In this document: one piece after another, positions 46,502-55,636 of the stretch
How the letters are laid out: each line of letters starts with the position of its first letter
Position numbering within the stretch: the first letter of the stretch is position 1
Position numbers and translations under genes: made by a program
The notes under the pieces: model-generated
The model's input: only the letters and a program-made list of their open reading frames with translations
Databases searched by the model: none
What the model was told of the DNA's origin: nothing
DNA from: Fundicoccus ignavus
GTDB lineage: Bacteria; Bacillota; Bacilli; Lactobacillales; Aerococcaceae
Length of the DNA stretch: 64,000 nt
Assembly: GCF_009659375.1 (NCBI RefSeq)
Contig: NZ_WJQT01000011.1
Location: 31,909 to 95,908 of the forward strand
Direction: 5' to 3'

Positions 46502-46866
46502 TCAATAACTCCTAAATTTTTTTAATATTGTCACTTGATAAGCTAACAGCAGCAAGTGGCTCAGCACAACTAGCACATAATTGATCACCACTCTGTTTTG
46601 ACCATGCCTAGCCATTTTATAGGCAGGAACAGATAAAAGAAGCAATTTCCCCCATAAAATCCAAGGGCTTCTCATACGTATCGTTGTTTTCGGAACGAAA
46701 TACGCCCCCAAAGAACTACGAAAATCACTAAGCACACCGCACCGAACAACAGTCTCAGCCAGATATTCGCAAATCCAGTCCACGCAACGTATACCACAAA
46801 TACAAGTGCCACGAGTTCTAAAGTAAACATCAGCAAATAATGATTCAATCCTTTTAACCGTTCCAT
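46502..46866 (-). pseudogene. yrdB: Frameshifted YrdB-like (DUF2568) membrane protein gene
   Basis: Two overlapping frames together form one YrdB-like protein. The first (46672-46866) is MERLKGLNHYLLMFTLELVALV...VVLWGR. The second continues GAYFVPKTTIRMRSPWILWGK and ends in a hydrophobic part. YrdB proteins have G-x-FVAPKA at this place. They join if one G is added to the five-G run at 46705-46709, so this is a single-base frameshift in a homopolymer: pseudogene, phase switch or sequencing error. Confidence 0.75.
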
Positions 46867-47129
46867 CGTCAGCGCCTTATTATATGCTTATTTATATCAA
46901 GTTACCTCTTATTATACCATGTGCTCCTATGACAACAAAGCCTCTTTCACTCCTTCAAGCGAAACTCTTCGCCTAAACAATAGTATAACAATCTTCACTT
47001 TGAAAAACTTTTTCAATGCTCTAAGAAAGATTCCCAATCATTACTTTTTTCTTAATCCAAGCTCTCTTCTTTTACCAACTAATCATTCTCTGATAAGCTT
47101 AACTCAACTAGAAGAAAGGTGGGGTCATC

Positions 47130-47594
47130 ATGTTGCAAATCGTTCCATCGCTCTGGTTTGGCGATAACAATTGCGAAGAAGCCGTCAATGACTATGTCAC
47201 TATTTTCCCTAATTCTCGTATTAGCCAAATGGTTTATTATCCTAATGAAAATCTAAACGAACATTTTGTTGGTATGGCCGGTAAGGTCATTACAGCAGAA
47301 TTTTACCTAAACGGACAAAAGTTTATTGGTTTAGACGGTGGCCCAATCTTCCACTTTTCTGAAGCAATTTCCTTTACGATTGAATGCCAAAATCAAGCAG
47401 AGATTGACTACTATTGGGAAAAACTTTCTCATGTACCAGAGTCTGAACAATGCGGCTGGGTCAAAGATAGATATGGACTTTCCTGGCAAATCGTCCCCAA
47501 CAATATTGCTGAGCTTCAACAAACCGATGCCCAAATAAAGGCGCTCATGAGCATGAAAAAAATCATTATCTCTGAATTAGAAGCAGCCAAATAG
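47130..47594 (+). CDS. VOC family (PhnB-like) protein
   Basis: The 154-residue protein has the glyoxalase-like fold with IVPSLWFGDNNCEEAVNDYVTIFPNSRI, the metal-site region HFVGMAGKVITAEFYLNGQKFIGLDGG, and CGWVKDRYGLSWQIVP. This is the 3-demethylubiquinone methyltransferase-like (PhnB) subgroup, of unknown role in Gram-positives. AAAGG lies ahead of the start. Single gene with a terminator. Confidence 0.88.
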   Translation: MLQIVPSLWFGDNNCEEAVNDYVTIFPNSRISQMVYYPNENLNEHFVGMAGKVITAEFYLNGQKFIGLDGGPIFHFSEAISFTIECQNQAEIDYYWEKLSHVPESEQCGWVKDRYGLSWQIVPNNIAELQQTDAQIKALMSMKKIIISELEAAK

Positions 47595-47603
47595 TCATTC
47601 CCT

Positions 47604-47645
47604 AAGCCTCTCAAATCGCACGCGTGATTTGTGGGGCTTGGTTTT
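47604..47645 (+). terminator. Terminator after the VOC gene
   Basis: AAGCCTCTCAAATC pairs imperfectly with GATTTGTGGGGCTT, followed by GGTTTT. Confidence 0.7.
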
Positions 47646-47874
47646 ATTGGACATCTTGGCCTTAAACATGTGAGTGAAATCCAGACTCCCATAATTCACT
47701 GCAAATGTGTATATCTAATATCTCAAGACTTAGTCAATATATGAATTTTTATCCGTTTAAAAAAACCTCTATATAATCATGAACCTAGCTGTCTTCACTT
47801 TTTACAAACAGGGATCTGATACCGCAAATAAATTAGTATTCAAATCATTATTTTACAAGAAAATCAAGAAGGTA

Positions 47875-47970
47875 TCGTGTCCCACGAACTACGACGATTA
47901 TCTCAGAAAAATAAGGTGTTTCAATCGTGTCAACCTACTGGTCGACACTTCTTTTGCTCTCTGCTTTATA
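47875..47970. repeat. R3 repeat, copy 1
   Basis: Pattern TCGTGTCCC at 47875 and GTCGACAC at 47941, a distance of 66 bases, identical to the second copy at 63574. GTGTC pairs with GACAC around the centre, then CTTTTGCTC follows. Confidence 0.7.
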
Positions 47971-47998
47971 ATATATCCTGCTTTCAGCTAACCGAAAC

Positions 47999-48345
47999 AA
48001 AAAGCTTGTTAAATCAAACTGAACCTTATAATCACATAAGAAAACCTCGGACAAGTCCGAGATTTTCAAATTCTGTTTAGCAGTATAATTTGATTATATC
48101 GTTTTACTTTTGTTGGAATATTTAACTTAGATCAGCTAATTGTTTTCCATAGCGGTACAAAGGGCAATCGGCGTAGCTTGGTGTGACTTTGAGCGCAGCG
48201 AATTAGACACCCCTAGCCGATTGAGCTGGAAAAGCACGAACGTCAGTGAGGCTTTGAAAGCGACCTCCGCATTGGAAAACAATTAGCTGAACGTAGTATA
48301 AAGCTTGATAAATCAACATAAAACTTATAAACCCTTATATTATAA
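47999..48345 (+). repeat. R1 repeat, 3' fragment and copy with re-paired arms
   Basis: A loose 3' fragment (AAGCTTGTTAAATCAA, about 48002) precedes a full copy. The 5' hairpin CCTCGGACAAGTCCGAG is at about 48053. The left arm TCAGCTAATTGTTTTCCA at about 48132 and right arm TGGAAAACAATTAGCTGA at about 48273 match perfectly where the common copies have mismatches. The inner stem is GGTGT/ACACC. Confidence 0.9.
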
Positions 48346-48378
48346 AAAAACGCCTCAACCTTTTAAAGTTGAGACGTT
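48346..48378 (-). terminator. Terminator of the PTS operon
   Basis: On the minus strand CGTCTCAAC pairs with GTTGAGGCG (one G-T pair), followed by seven T. Confidence 0.85.
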
Positions 48379-48384
48379 CGATGT

Positions 48385-48537
48385 TTATTTCTTTTTATCT
48401 TTCTTTAGTAGGTAGAAACCTAAACCAATGAAAGCTAAACCACTGATAATCTGTAAATACATACCAGATTGGGTTGGACTAAGCGTGATCAGGACTAATC
48501 CAATTGCGATTAACAATAATTGCCATTGACTTTTCAT
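48385..48537 (-). CDS. Small 50-residue membrane protein at the end of the PTS operon
   Basis: A short gene with ATG at 48537 and stop at 48385. It codes for 50 residues: MKSQWQLLLIAIGLVLIT, a Pro-containing turn, a second hydrophobic stretch LQIISGLAFIGLGFYLL, and a basic end KKDKKK. A Shine-Dalgarno AGGGTG is six bases upstream. It follows the IIC gene by 24 bases and ends just before the operon terminator, so it is probably a co-transcribed two-helix membrane protein. Not recognised. Confidence 0.65.
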   Translation of the reverse strand: MKSQWQLLLIAIGLVLITLSPTQSGMYLQIISGLAFIGLGFYLLKKDKKK

Positions 48538-48561
48538 CTGTATCACCCTTTTCATTTATAA

Positions 48562-49947
48562 TTAAAATTCTTCTGCTTTTACGCGGTTTGACATTAACAC
48601 AAACGGTAAATAGATGAAGAATGCGACAACAATATTGAAGATTGATAACAATCCAGCTGCTAAGCTACCACCTGTTGCCAAGTAAGCATATAGTCCTGGA
48701 GGTGTAATCCATGGAACTGCTAAGAATACTGGTGGTACTAAGCCCCAGCTAGTTGCTAAGTAAGCAATTGTTGCTAGGATTGGTGGTGTAATTAACCAAG
48801 GGATAGCAAATTGTGGGTTTAACACAATTGGCATACCAAAGACTACTGGCTCGTTAATGTTGAAGGTTCCCATAGGTGCAGATAATTTTGCAATAGTACG
48901 GTGGTCTTCACGTTTAGACATCCATAGAATACCAATGATTAAGGCTAATGTTGCACCTGAACCACCCATTTGAGCGTAAGCATCAAATGATCCACGAGTC
49001 CAGTCCCAAGGTAATTGAGCGATATCTCTTGTTGCTTCATAAACAGCAGTGTTTTCGTTTAATGCAGCTCCGTAGACACCATCCATAATTGGTGCTAAAA
49101 CGTTGTGACCGTGTAATCCGAAGAACCAGAATAATTGAACTAAGAAAGTTAAGAAGATAACACTTCCTAAACCTTGTGATAAGCCCATTAATGGTTGTTG
49201 GATATATTGAGAAATTAAGTCAGTTAATGGTAAACCAGTTACTGTATACGCTAAGTAACCGATGATAGCTGAAACATAAATTGCAACTGTACCAGGAATA
49301 ATTGCAGCAAACGCTTTTGTTACTGCAGGTGGTACTGTATCTGGCAGTTTAATTGTGATGTTTTTGTTCATCAAGAATGAATAAATCATTGTTGACATCA
49401 TACCAATAATAAGAGCACTAAACAAACCAGTTGCGCCAAGATAAGATAAACCAAGAACTCCAGAACCACTTGTTGTTAATGAGGCTGCATCTGTTGAAGA
49501 TGTTACACTTAAGCCAAAGTTACTTAAAGCAGATAAAGTAGTTGAGTCTACACCTGTTAAGTCAGTTGTAAAGTTTAATGTTTGTGGAATGACTGCGATA
49601 AAACTTGCGAATGAAATTAAACCACCTGCTAATGAGTTAACGCCGTAGCTTTCTGCTAAGTTACTACCTAATGAGAAAGCAAAGAACATTGCCATTACAG
49701 CGATTGTTCCACCGTATACGTAACCGTTAATCTCAACGATTGGTGCCATTGCTGAAGCAAAGCCGTCCCAACCAAGGTTTACTGGTACATCACGTAAGAA
49801 TACGTTAAGTAAAACTGCGATTGACCCTGCCATAGTGATTGGCATAGCCGCGATGAAAGCGTCACGAATCGCACCTAAATGGCGTTGTGATCCGATTCTT
49901 CCTGATACTTCCATGAACTTTTCAGTAAATGTATCTTTAAAAGACAT
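48562..49947 (-). CDS. celB: PTS lactose/cellobiose-type transporter subunit IIC
   Basis: The protein of 461 residues has about ten membrane segments. The N-terminus is ALGAIRDAFIAAMPITMAGS-like, and the substrate-binding NINEPVVFGMPIVLNP motif lies in the C-terminal half. Together with separate IIA and IIB it imports and phosphorylates cellobiose or another beta-diglucoside. Its gene lies 17 bases after the downstream GH1 gene. Confidence 0.95.
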   Translation of the reverse strand: MSFKDTFTEKFMEVSGRIGSQRHLGAIRDAFIAAMPITMAGSIAVLLNVFLRDVPVNLGWDGFASAMAPIVEINGYVYGGTIAVMAMFFAFSLGSNLAESYGVNSLAGGLISFASFIAVIPQTLNFTTDLTGVDSTTLSALSNFGLSVTSSTDAASLTTSGSGVLGLSYLGATGLFSALIIGMMSTMIYSFLMNKNITIKLPDTVPPAVTKAFAAIIPGTVAIYVSAIIGYLAYTVTGLPLTDLISQYIQQPLMGLSQGLGSVIFLTFLVQLFWFFGLHGHNVLAPIMDGVYGAALNENTAVYEATRDIAQLPWDWTRGSFDAYAQMGGSGATLALIIGILWMSKREDHRTIAKLSAPMGTFNINEPVVFGMPIVLNPQFAIPWLITPPILATIAYLATSWGLVPPVFLAVPWITPPGLYAYLATGGSLAAGLLSIFNIVVAFFIYLPFVLMSNRVKAEEF

Positions 49948-49964
49948 TTTGAAAATCCTCCCTA

Positions 49965-51386
49965 TTAACTATGTTTTTTTATTAATTCTTGATACCAATA
50001 ATAGCTATCTTTTTTATAACGGGTTAACTTAGCCGTTGCATCATCTTCTTCACGATCAATATAAACGAAACCGTAACGTTTTTGATAACCATTCAGCCAA
50101 GAAAGTAAGTCAGTAAATGACCATGTACAGTAACCAATGACTTCAGAACCTTCAGCGATCGCTTCACCAATCGCATCCACATGGCTACTTAAGTAATCAA
50201 TGCGGTAGTCATCATGAATTTGCTTGTCTTCTGTAAGTTTGTCATACTCACCTAAACCATTTTCCGTAATCATGACCGGAATATCGTAACGGTTCGTAAT
50301 ACGCTTAATTCCTAATTTCAAGCCTTGAGGATCGATTTCCCAATCCCAGTTTGTACGCTCAACAAATGGATTTTGAACACGTTTAAAGAAACCAGGGACA
50401 CCCGCTTCTTCAGAAGAGCCTTTTTCGCCCGTTGTGTTCATTTTACCGATTGATACGCCATCTTCTGGGTTATATGCGGCAGTGTTTGTTTGGTAATAGT
50501 TAATACCTAAAAAGTCTGGACGGCTATTCGCTAGAACTTCATGATCTTCAGGACGAATATCAATTGTTACATCTAACTTCTCAAGCCCTTTCAAAACAGT
50601 TTTCGGGTATTTACCATTGATATAAACATCCATCCAGAAGCTACTGTTAAATGCTTCATAGTTTTCTGCTGCAATCACATTCTCAGGTTTTGAATCGATT
50701 GAATATGCTGGGTTATAAGCAAAACTTGGTCCGATTTTTCCAGTCATACCCATTGCTCTAAATTTCTTAATCGTTAAAGCATTAGCTAAGTTAGCAATAT
50801 GGTTGGCATTGTACATGCGTTGGTAATTGCTAACTTTCGGTGGATGAACCGCTTGCACATAACCTAAAGTCATAAAAATGTTTTGCTCATTTAAAGTTAC
50901 CCAGTATTTAACACGGTCACCAAAGGCTTCAAATAAGACTGCAGCGTAGTTTACGAAATCTTCAATAATTTCACGTGATTCCCAACCTGCATATTCATCT
51001 TGTAAGACTTGTGGTAAATCCCAGTGATAAATTGTCACAACAGGTTCGATGTTATGTGCAATTAGCTCATCGATTAAATTTGAGTAGAACTCAATACCAG
51101 CTTGATTTACTTCACCACGTCCGTTAGGTAGAATACGTGTCCAAGCAATTGAAAAACGATAAGCTTTTAAGCCTAAGTCTGCCATTAATTGAACGTCTTC
51201 TTTGTAACGGTTGTAATGATCAACGGCTAAATTCCCGTTCGTTTCTTTAAATGTTGTTCCAGGAATACGTACGTATTTATCCCAGATTGATTCACTTTTA
51301 CCATCTTTGTCCCAGGCTCCTTCTACTTGGTAAGCAGCAGATGCTGATCCCCATAAGAAGTTATTAGGAAATATTCTCTCTGACAT
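49965..51386 (-). CDS. 6-phospho-beta-glucosidase, GH1 family
   Basis: The 473-residue GH1 barrel has the acid/base Glu in TLNEQN and nucleophile Glu in ITENGLGE. The end LLSWLNGYQKRYGFVYID has the Ser/Lys/Tyr positions for a 6-phosphate. It hydrolyses phosphorylated beta-glucosides made by the PTS. The usual NEP is NEQ here, a variant known in this group. It overlaps the DUF3284 gene by 23 bases. Confidence 0.93.
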   Translation of the reverse strand: MSERIFPNNFLWGSASAAYQVEGAWDKDGKSESIWDKYVRIPGTTFKETNGNLAVDHYNRYKEDVQLMADLGLKAYRFSIAWTRILPNGRGEVNQAGIEFYSNLIDELIAHNIEPVVTIYHWDLPQVLQDEYAGWESREIIEDFVNYAAVLFEAFGDRVKYWVTLNEQNIFMTLGYVQAVHPPKVSNYQRMYNANHIANLANALTIKKFRAMGMTGKIGPSFAYNPAYSIDSKPENVIAAENYEAFNSSFWMDVYINGKYPKTVLKGLEKLDVTIDIRPEDHEVLANSRPDFLGINYYQTNTAAYNPEDGVSIGKMNTTGEKGSSEEAGVPGFFKRVQNPFVERTNWDWEIDPQGLKLGIKRITNRYDIPVMITENGLGEYDKLTEDKQIHDDYRIDYLSSHVDAIGEAIAEGSEVIGYCTWSFTDLLSWLNGYQKRYGFVYIDREEDDATAKLTRYKKDSYYWYQELIKKHS

Positions 51387-51825
51387 AGTCTGTCCTTTCT
51401 TTGTTTGAATAATGAATTAATTGATCCAATTGAGCCATCATACGACTCTCTAATTTCTTGCGAAATAGTGGTGTTAATAGTTTATTGTTTAACTTCGTGA
51501 AAAAGCCCATATCTAGATATTCTTCACGATACGTTACTTCAATTTCGTCTGCTGTATGTGGTTCAATTAAATACTCGATCACATTAGTACCTCTTGAAGA
51601 ATTAAGGAGGATACGGTAATGGTGAGGTGCAGTCATTTTCTCCACCTCAACCATTACACTATGTTGGTTCTTTGTACCGAAATTTTTGGTAAATTTCAGC
51701 CCAGGCTTCAAGTCACCGCTTCTCAGCAATGTTTTTGTATTTCTTTCATAGTCATTTTTAAAAGAAGCTTTTAAAAATTCGAACACCGATTCAGCATTTG
51801 CTTGATATACCTTTGATACTTCCAT
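51364..51825 (-). CDS. DUF3284 domain protein
   Basis: The 153-residue protein (KVYQANAESVFEFLKASFKNDYE) is of the DUF3284 family, which regularly sits in cellobiose PTS operons. The fold looks START/Bet v1-like. Role unknown. Overlap with the next gene suggests coupled translation. Confidence 0.88.
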   Translation of the reverse strand: MEVSKVYQANAESVFEFLKASFKNDYERNTKTLLRSGDLKPGLKFTKNFGTKNQHSVMVEVEKMTAPHHYRILLNSSRGTNVIEYLIEPHTADEIEVTYREEYLDMGFFTKLNNKLLTPLFRKKLESRMMAQLDQLIHYSNKERTDYVRENIS

Positions 51826-51845
51826 AATCTTCCTTCACCTTTTCT

Positions 51846-52169
51846 TTAAGCTGTTGCTAATTTTTTGTAAAGATCAATCATCTCACGAACTAAATCAATA
51901 AACGTAATCGCGTTCATTAAGTGGTCTTGGCCGTGAATTAATAATAATGAAATTTCTACGGACTCACCTTGCGCTTCATTCGTTAACAAACTTGTTTGCG
52001 AACGGTGCGCTGTTACTAACGATTCGTTAGCTTGGTCTAGTAAAGCTGCGGCTTCTTCAAAGTCTCCTTCCTTAGCTGCTTGTAAAGCTTCAACTGCTTT
52101 ACCTTTTGCGTCGCCACCATACATGATTAAACCCATGATTGCTTCTAAATTGTTTGGTTCGCTCATCAT
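51846..52169 (-). CDS. celC: PTS lactose/cellobiose-type subunit IIA
   Basis: The 107-residue helical protein has the phosphorylated His79 in LLLIHGQDHLM. It receives phosphate from HPr and passes it to IIB. The stop/start overlap with the IIB gene is one base. Confidence 0.93.
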   Translation of the reverse strand: MMSEPNNLEAIMGLIMYGGDAKGKAVEALQAAKEGDFEEAAALLDQANESLVTAHRSQTSLLTNEAQGESVEISLLLIHGQDHLMNAITFIDLVREMIDLYKKLATA

Positions 52170-52480
52170 TAATCTCCTATCATAGAAAGGGCTTGAGATA
52201 ATACTTTTTCTCCGTCCATTCTTCCGTAATCTACCATGGCAATATCGCTAATTAGAATTTCTGGTTCGAATTTTGCTTTAAGTTGCTTCACGACAAATTT
52301 TACTTGTGGGCCTACTAAGATTGCTTGGATGTTGTTGTTTTTAACATTTTCATCCACTTCAGATAAAGATACTGCCCAGATTTTTGCTTCAACACCTTGT
52401 GCTTCAGCTGCTTTTTGCATTTTTGTGACTAACATACTAGTAGACATACCAGCGTTACAAACTAACATAATTTCTTTCAT
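52169..52480 (-). CDS. celA: PTS lactose/cellobiose-type subunit IIB
   Basis: Starts at the ATG at 52480 (MKEIMLVCNAGMSTSML) with GGGAG eight bases upstream; the longer open frame is an overrun into the regulator gene. It has about 103 residues. Cys8 carries the phosphate. VGPQVKF and the family length fit IIB(cel). Confidence 0.92.
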   Translation of the reverse strand: MKEIMLVCNAGMSTSMLVTKMQKAAEAQGVEAKIWAVSLSEVDENVKNNNIQAILVGPQVKFVVKQLKAKFEPEILISDIAMVDYGRMDGEKVLSQALSMIGD

Positions 52481-52499
52481 TATAATTACTCCCTTATCT

Positions 52500-54515
52500 T
52501 TAATTTTTATTATTAATAAACATATATTTGAAATGTTCAAAAGTCGGATTGGCTAGCAATTCAGCTTGTATATCCGGTCTTTGAACGAAATCGACGAAAT
52601 AATCCGTCACTAAGTTCAAGTCTTTATTCGCTAACTTCGATGGCGACATTAAAATGACAAATTTCACCTCAGGGTGTTCAGCATCCCATTGCATTCCTTC
52701 GGGAACCAAGCCCACCACCACTTCGCTATTAATACCAAGGGGCGTCGAAGGATGAGGAAAAGCCACACTTTCCGAGAAAGCTAACGTGCCATAATATTCC
52801 CGCAACTCAATATGTTGCATGAAATCATCGACAAAACCAGCATTATCGTTATCACTCAAGCGCTGAATCATATCACGCAGGACATCCACTCGATTGTGTT
52901 TTCCTTCCAATAAGACAAACCTCACAGGGTCAAAATACTTCTCAAAAATCTGTTCCAACTTAGATGAGTTTTCTTGTTTGGGTTTTGTGTTCACAGAGCG
53001 TTTAGCTTCTGATTTAATATGGCGATCAATTTCTGAAATATTCTCATCCGTTAGAAATACACTGACATTCACAACCGGTACGTTGAAAAATGTGTTTGAG
53101 ATTTCTAGAGTAGAAATGATTAAGTCAACATCCTCTAACAAACGATCCGACAATTGATAGTAACTAATCACATCGATAATCTGGATACTTTTACCAAACT
53201 CATTTTCAAGGCGGTTGCGTAACATTTGTGCGCTACCTAAGCCAGTCGCACAAATCACGATGACTTTCAATTGATGACTTTGATAACTTCTTTCAATCGC
53301 AGCTAATAAATGCAAGGTAATATAGGCCCACTCATGGTCATCAACTTTATATTGAGCTAAGAGCGGCATATGTTGGAAATACTCTTTCGTAATACGGAAA
53401 ACCTCTGGATAATTCACTTTGATTTCTTTTAACAAAGGGTTCTTAAGTGGAATGCCCATCTTCAAACGCGTCATTAATGGCTCAAAATGAGCATTTAATC
53501 CCATCAACAATTTAGCATCTAATTTAAAACGTAACTCTCCCGATTGATCAATTTCCAATAATGTCTCCATTACTTGTAACTGCATATCGTTTGCTTGGTC
53601 ATCCCACTGTTGATCATCCGTTGCGGGTTGATTTGAGCGTGACTTCAAATGTAAACCGATATACATGGACTCATCTTCAGGAAACTTAATATCGACTGCC
53701 GCTTCAATTCTTTGAATAATCTTATCGGCAATGACCATCTCACGTGTCAAATCAACGCCACCAGAAACTGGCGATGTCTCTAAGACGTTGCCCGCATTAA
53801 TGCGAATAATCGCAAGGGCCAAATGAATGACCAAGTTTTGCATCACATAATCCGATAATTGAATTGAACCATTACGACATTCTTCCAACACAATAATCGA
53901 CAAGGTTTCAACCGTAAAGCCTTCTTCTCTTTCATCAATTCGGTTCAATTTCATGAAATGGTTCATTGTATCTGAGCCAAAGAAGTATTTCAGAATAAAA
54001 CGGCGCTTTTCAATTTCTGCTCCGTGTACTTGAATCCCTTCGTTGGTATCATTCTTTAATGTCAGTTCGTATTTACTAAGTTGTTCACGCACACTTTGTA
54101 GTAAATGCATGATAGTCGAACGACTTACTAACAATTCCTTCGCAAATTCCATTACGGTTAGTTTTTGGTTTTCGAGAAATATTTTGCTTAAGAGATAGCG
54201 TTCGCGGTCTTCCGTCTGGGTAATCCCATAAACATCTGTCAGTTTACTCTGCTCTTTTCTCATTTCATCCAAGAAGTGATTAAATTTAGTCGCATCCTGA
54301 ATTACTAAGCGATAACCATAACCTTTCTTGATTTCAATTTCGGCACCATGTTGAGTGACGATTTCTTCACTCAAATGAATGTATTTGCGAGCGGTGCGAT
54401 CCGAGCTGTCTAAGTGCTCACCAATTTGATTGCTTGAAAGAAATTCTCCTAGATGATTATACAAATGCTGAATCACTTGAGCTTCTTTATGAGGAATTGG
54501 TGTATGTTCACTCAT
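52500..54515 (-). CDS. licR: PRD-containing transcriptional regulator, LicR/BglG-Mga type
   Basis: The 671-residue activator has N-terminal helix-turn-helix domains (SSNQIGEHLDSSDRTARKYIH, MEFAKELLVSRSTIMHLLQ), two PRD domains, an EIIB-like domain with CATGLGSAQ at about 418, and an EIIA-like domain with His588 in AFPHPSTPLG. The PTS phosphorylates such proteins to control their activity. It lies inside the operon it probably controls, together with the palindrome at 58460. Confidence 0.92.
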   Translation of the reverse strand: MSEHTPIPHKEAQVIQHLYNHLGEFLSSNQIGEHLDSSDRTARKYIHLSEEIVTQHGAEIEIKKGYGYRLVIQDATKFNHFLDEMRKEQSKLTDVYGITQTEDRERYLLSKIFLENQKLTVMEFAKELLVSRSTIMHLLQSVREQLSKYELTLKNDTNEGIQVHGAEIEKRRFILKYFFGSDTMNHFMKLNRIDEREEGFTVETLSIIVLEECRNGSIQLSDYVMQNLVIHLALAIIRINAGNVLETSPVSGGVDLTREMVIADKIIQRIEAAVDIKFPEDESMYIGLHLKSRSNQPATDDQQWDDQANDMQLQVMETLLEIDQSGELRFKLDAKLLMGLNAHFEPLMTRLKMGIPLKNPLLKEIKVNYPEVFRITKEYFQHMPLLAQYKVDDHEWAYITLHLLAAIERSYQSHQLKVIVICATGLGSAQMLRNRLENEFGKSIQIIDVISYYQLSDRLLEDVDLIISTLEISNTFFNVPVVNVSVFLTDENISEIDRHIKSEAKRSVNTKPKQENSSKLEQIFEKYFDPVRFVLLEGKHNRVDVLRDMIQRLSDNDNAGFVDDFMQHIELREYYGTLAFSESVAFPHPSTPLGINSEVVVGLVPEGMQWDAEHPEVKFVILMSPSKLANKDLNLVTDYFVDFVQRPDIQAELLANPTFEHFKYMFINNKN

Positions 54516-55621
54516 TAATGATCCACCTGCTTTTCATGGCCACTTCTTAGCAGTCTGAAAGTATCGTTAGGTTTTATGTAAGCTAACAAAGGTAAATCAG
54601 TTGGTTTAATCCAGCCGACAATATTGGTTTTATCGCTTACTTCAAAGTCTTTTAACGCAATTTGTAACTCACCTTTATAACGACCATATTCATTATTGTC
54701 GATAAGTATATCACCGCGCTTAACTGCCTTTGACTGTTCACGCGCTGGAAAATCTTCTTCATGATAAACAACACGAGTCATTGTCGAGCGTAAAACATAT
54801 TCTGAAATATCATTGCGGTAATGATGATCGAAAGCTAACACTTTTGCTTCCGCTTCAGTTAAATCATCTAATGTTTCGATGTCTAATAATTTTTCTGAAG
54901 ATAAAACTGTCATTAAATCAGCTAATTCTTCGTCACTGACAAATTGGTTGGAAATAATGACATCATCAATCAAGTTTTGATAGATGTATTCTTTCAGCTG
55001 ACTAGTAGACGCCATATCACGATGGTTTTCTAATGTCGGTAAACCTTCAGAAACTGGCCAAGGTCCTTCACTGGCACTTGTAGCTGAAATAAAGGCTGCT
55101 GTTAAAATCTCATTATCTTTATAGGTTTGTGTAGTTTCAACAAAGTGCGGATACGACAGGCCCGTAAAGCGTTTCGGATAGAAATTATGGCAGCCGATAA
55201 TATTATCTTTTCTAGCACCATTTTTTAGAAGATATTCTAAAAGTTGGTTCGCTTGGCTGATGTTAAGCTCTATTTTGAAATGGTGTGGATTATTAATCAC
55301 TTCAATCATCGCCTGGGTTTCAAGTGGTTCATCCAATCGTAAGCCGTCTAAACCAAAGGATTTACCTGCCGTCACTAATTGATTTTGCCAACCTAATTGT
55401 TGAATCAATTGTTGATTAATGTCAGCGACTACAAAGAGATTCTTGCTGCGGCACAATTGGATAATGGCTTGATATTTCGCCATCATTGCGTCGTCCGTCG
55501 TATCTAATTGAAGTAAGCTCAGGAATACACGTCGGAACGGATAGCGTGTCAATCTTTCAATATATTCGGTCATCGTCTCAAGTGAATGTGCATCTGGATA
55601 GAGTGAAAAACCTAAATTCAT
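54515..55621 (-). CDS. MupG/DUF871 family TIM-barrel glycosidase
   Basis: The 368-residue protein starts NLGFSLYPDAHSLETMTEYIERL, ends in a cyclophilin-like part, and has GLRLDEPL and GCHNFYPKRFTGLSYPHF. DUF871/MupG members cleave MurNAc-6-phosphate-containing disaccharides; others occur in beta-glucoside operons with unknown specificity. The one-base overlap with licR indicates one operon. Confidence 0.88.
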   Translation of the reverse strand: MNLGFSLYPDAHSLETMTEYIERLTRYPFRRVFLSLLQLDTTDDAMMAKYQAIIQLCRSKNLFVVADINQQLIQQLGWQNQLVTAGKSFGLDGLRLDEPLETQAMIEVINNPHHFKIELNISQANQLLEYLLKNGARKDNIIGCHNFYPKRFTGLSYPHFVETTQTYKDNEILTAAFISATSASEGPWPVSEGLPTLENHRDMASTSQLKEYIYQNLIDDVIISNQFVSDEELADLMTVLSSEKLLDIETLDDLTEAEAKVLAFDHHYRNDISEYVLRSTMTRVVYHEEDFPAREQSKAVKRGDILIDNNEYGRYKGELQIALKDFEVSDKTNIVGWIKPTDLPLLAYIKPNDTFRLLRSGHEKQVDH

Positions 55622-55636
55622 TGAATTGCCTCCTTC

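Noticed and set aside
47779..48080. Two short plus-strand frames
   Set aside because: They lie in the R3 and R1 repeats and have no ribosome site.
52481..52540. Longer start for the IIB subunit
   Set aside because: It would overlap the regulator gene, and IIB proteins start at MKEIMLVCNAG.
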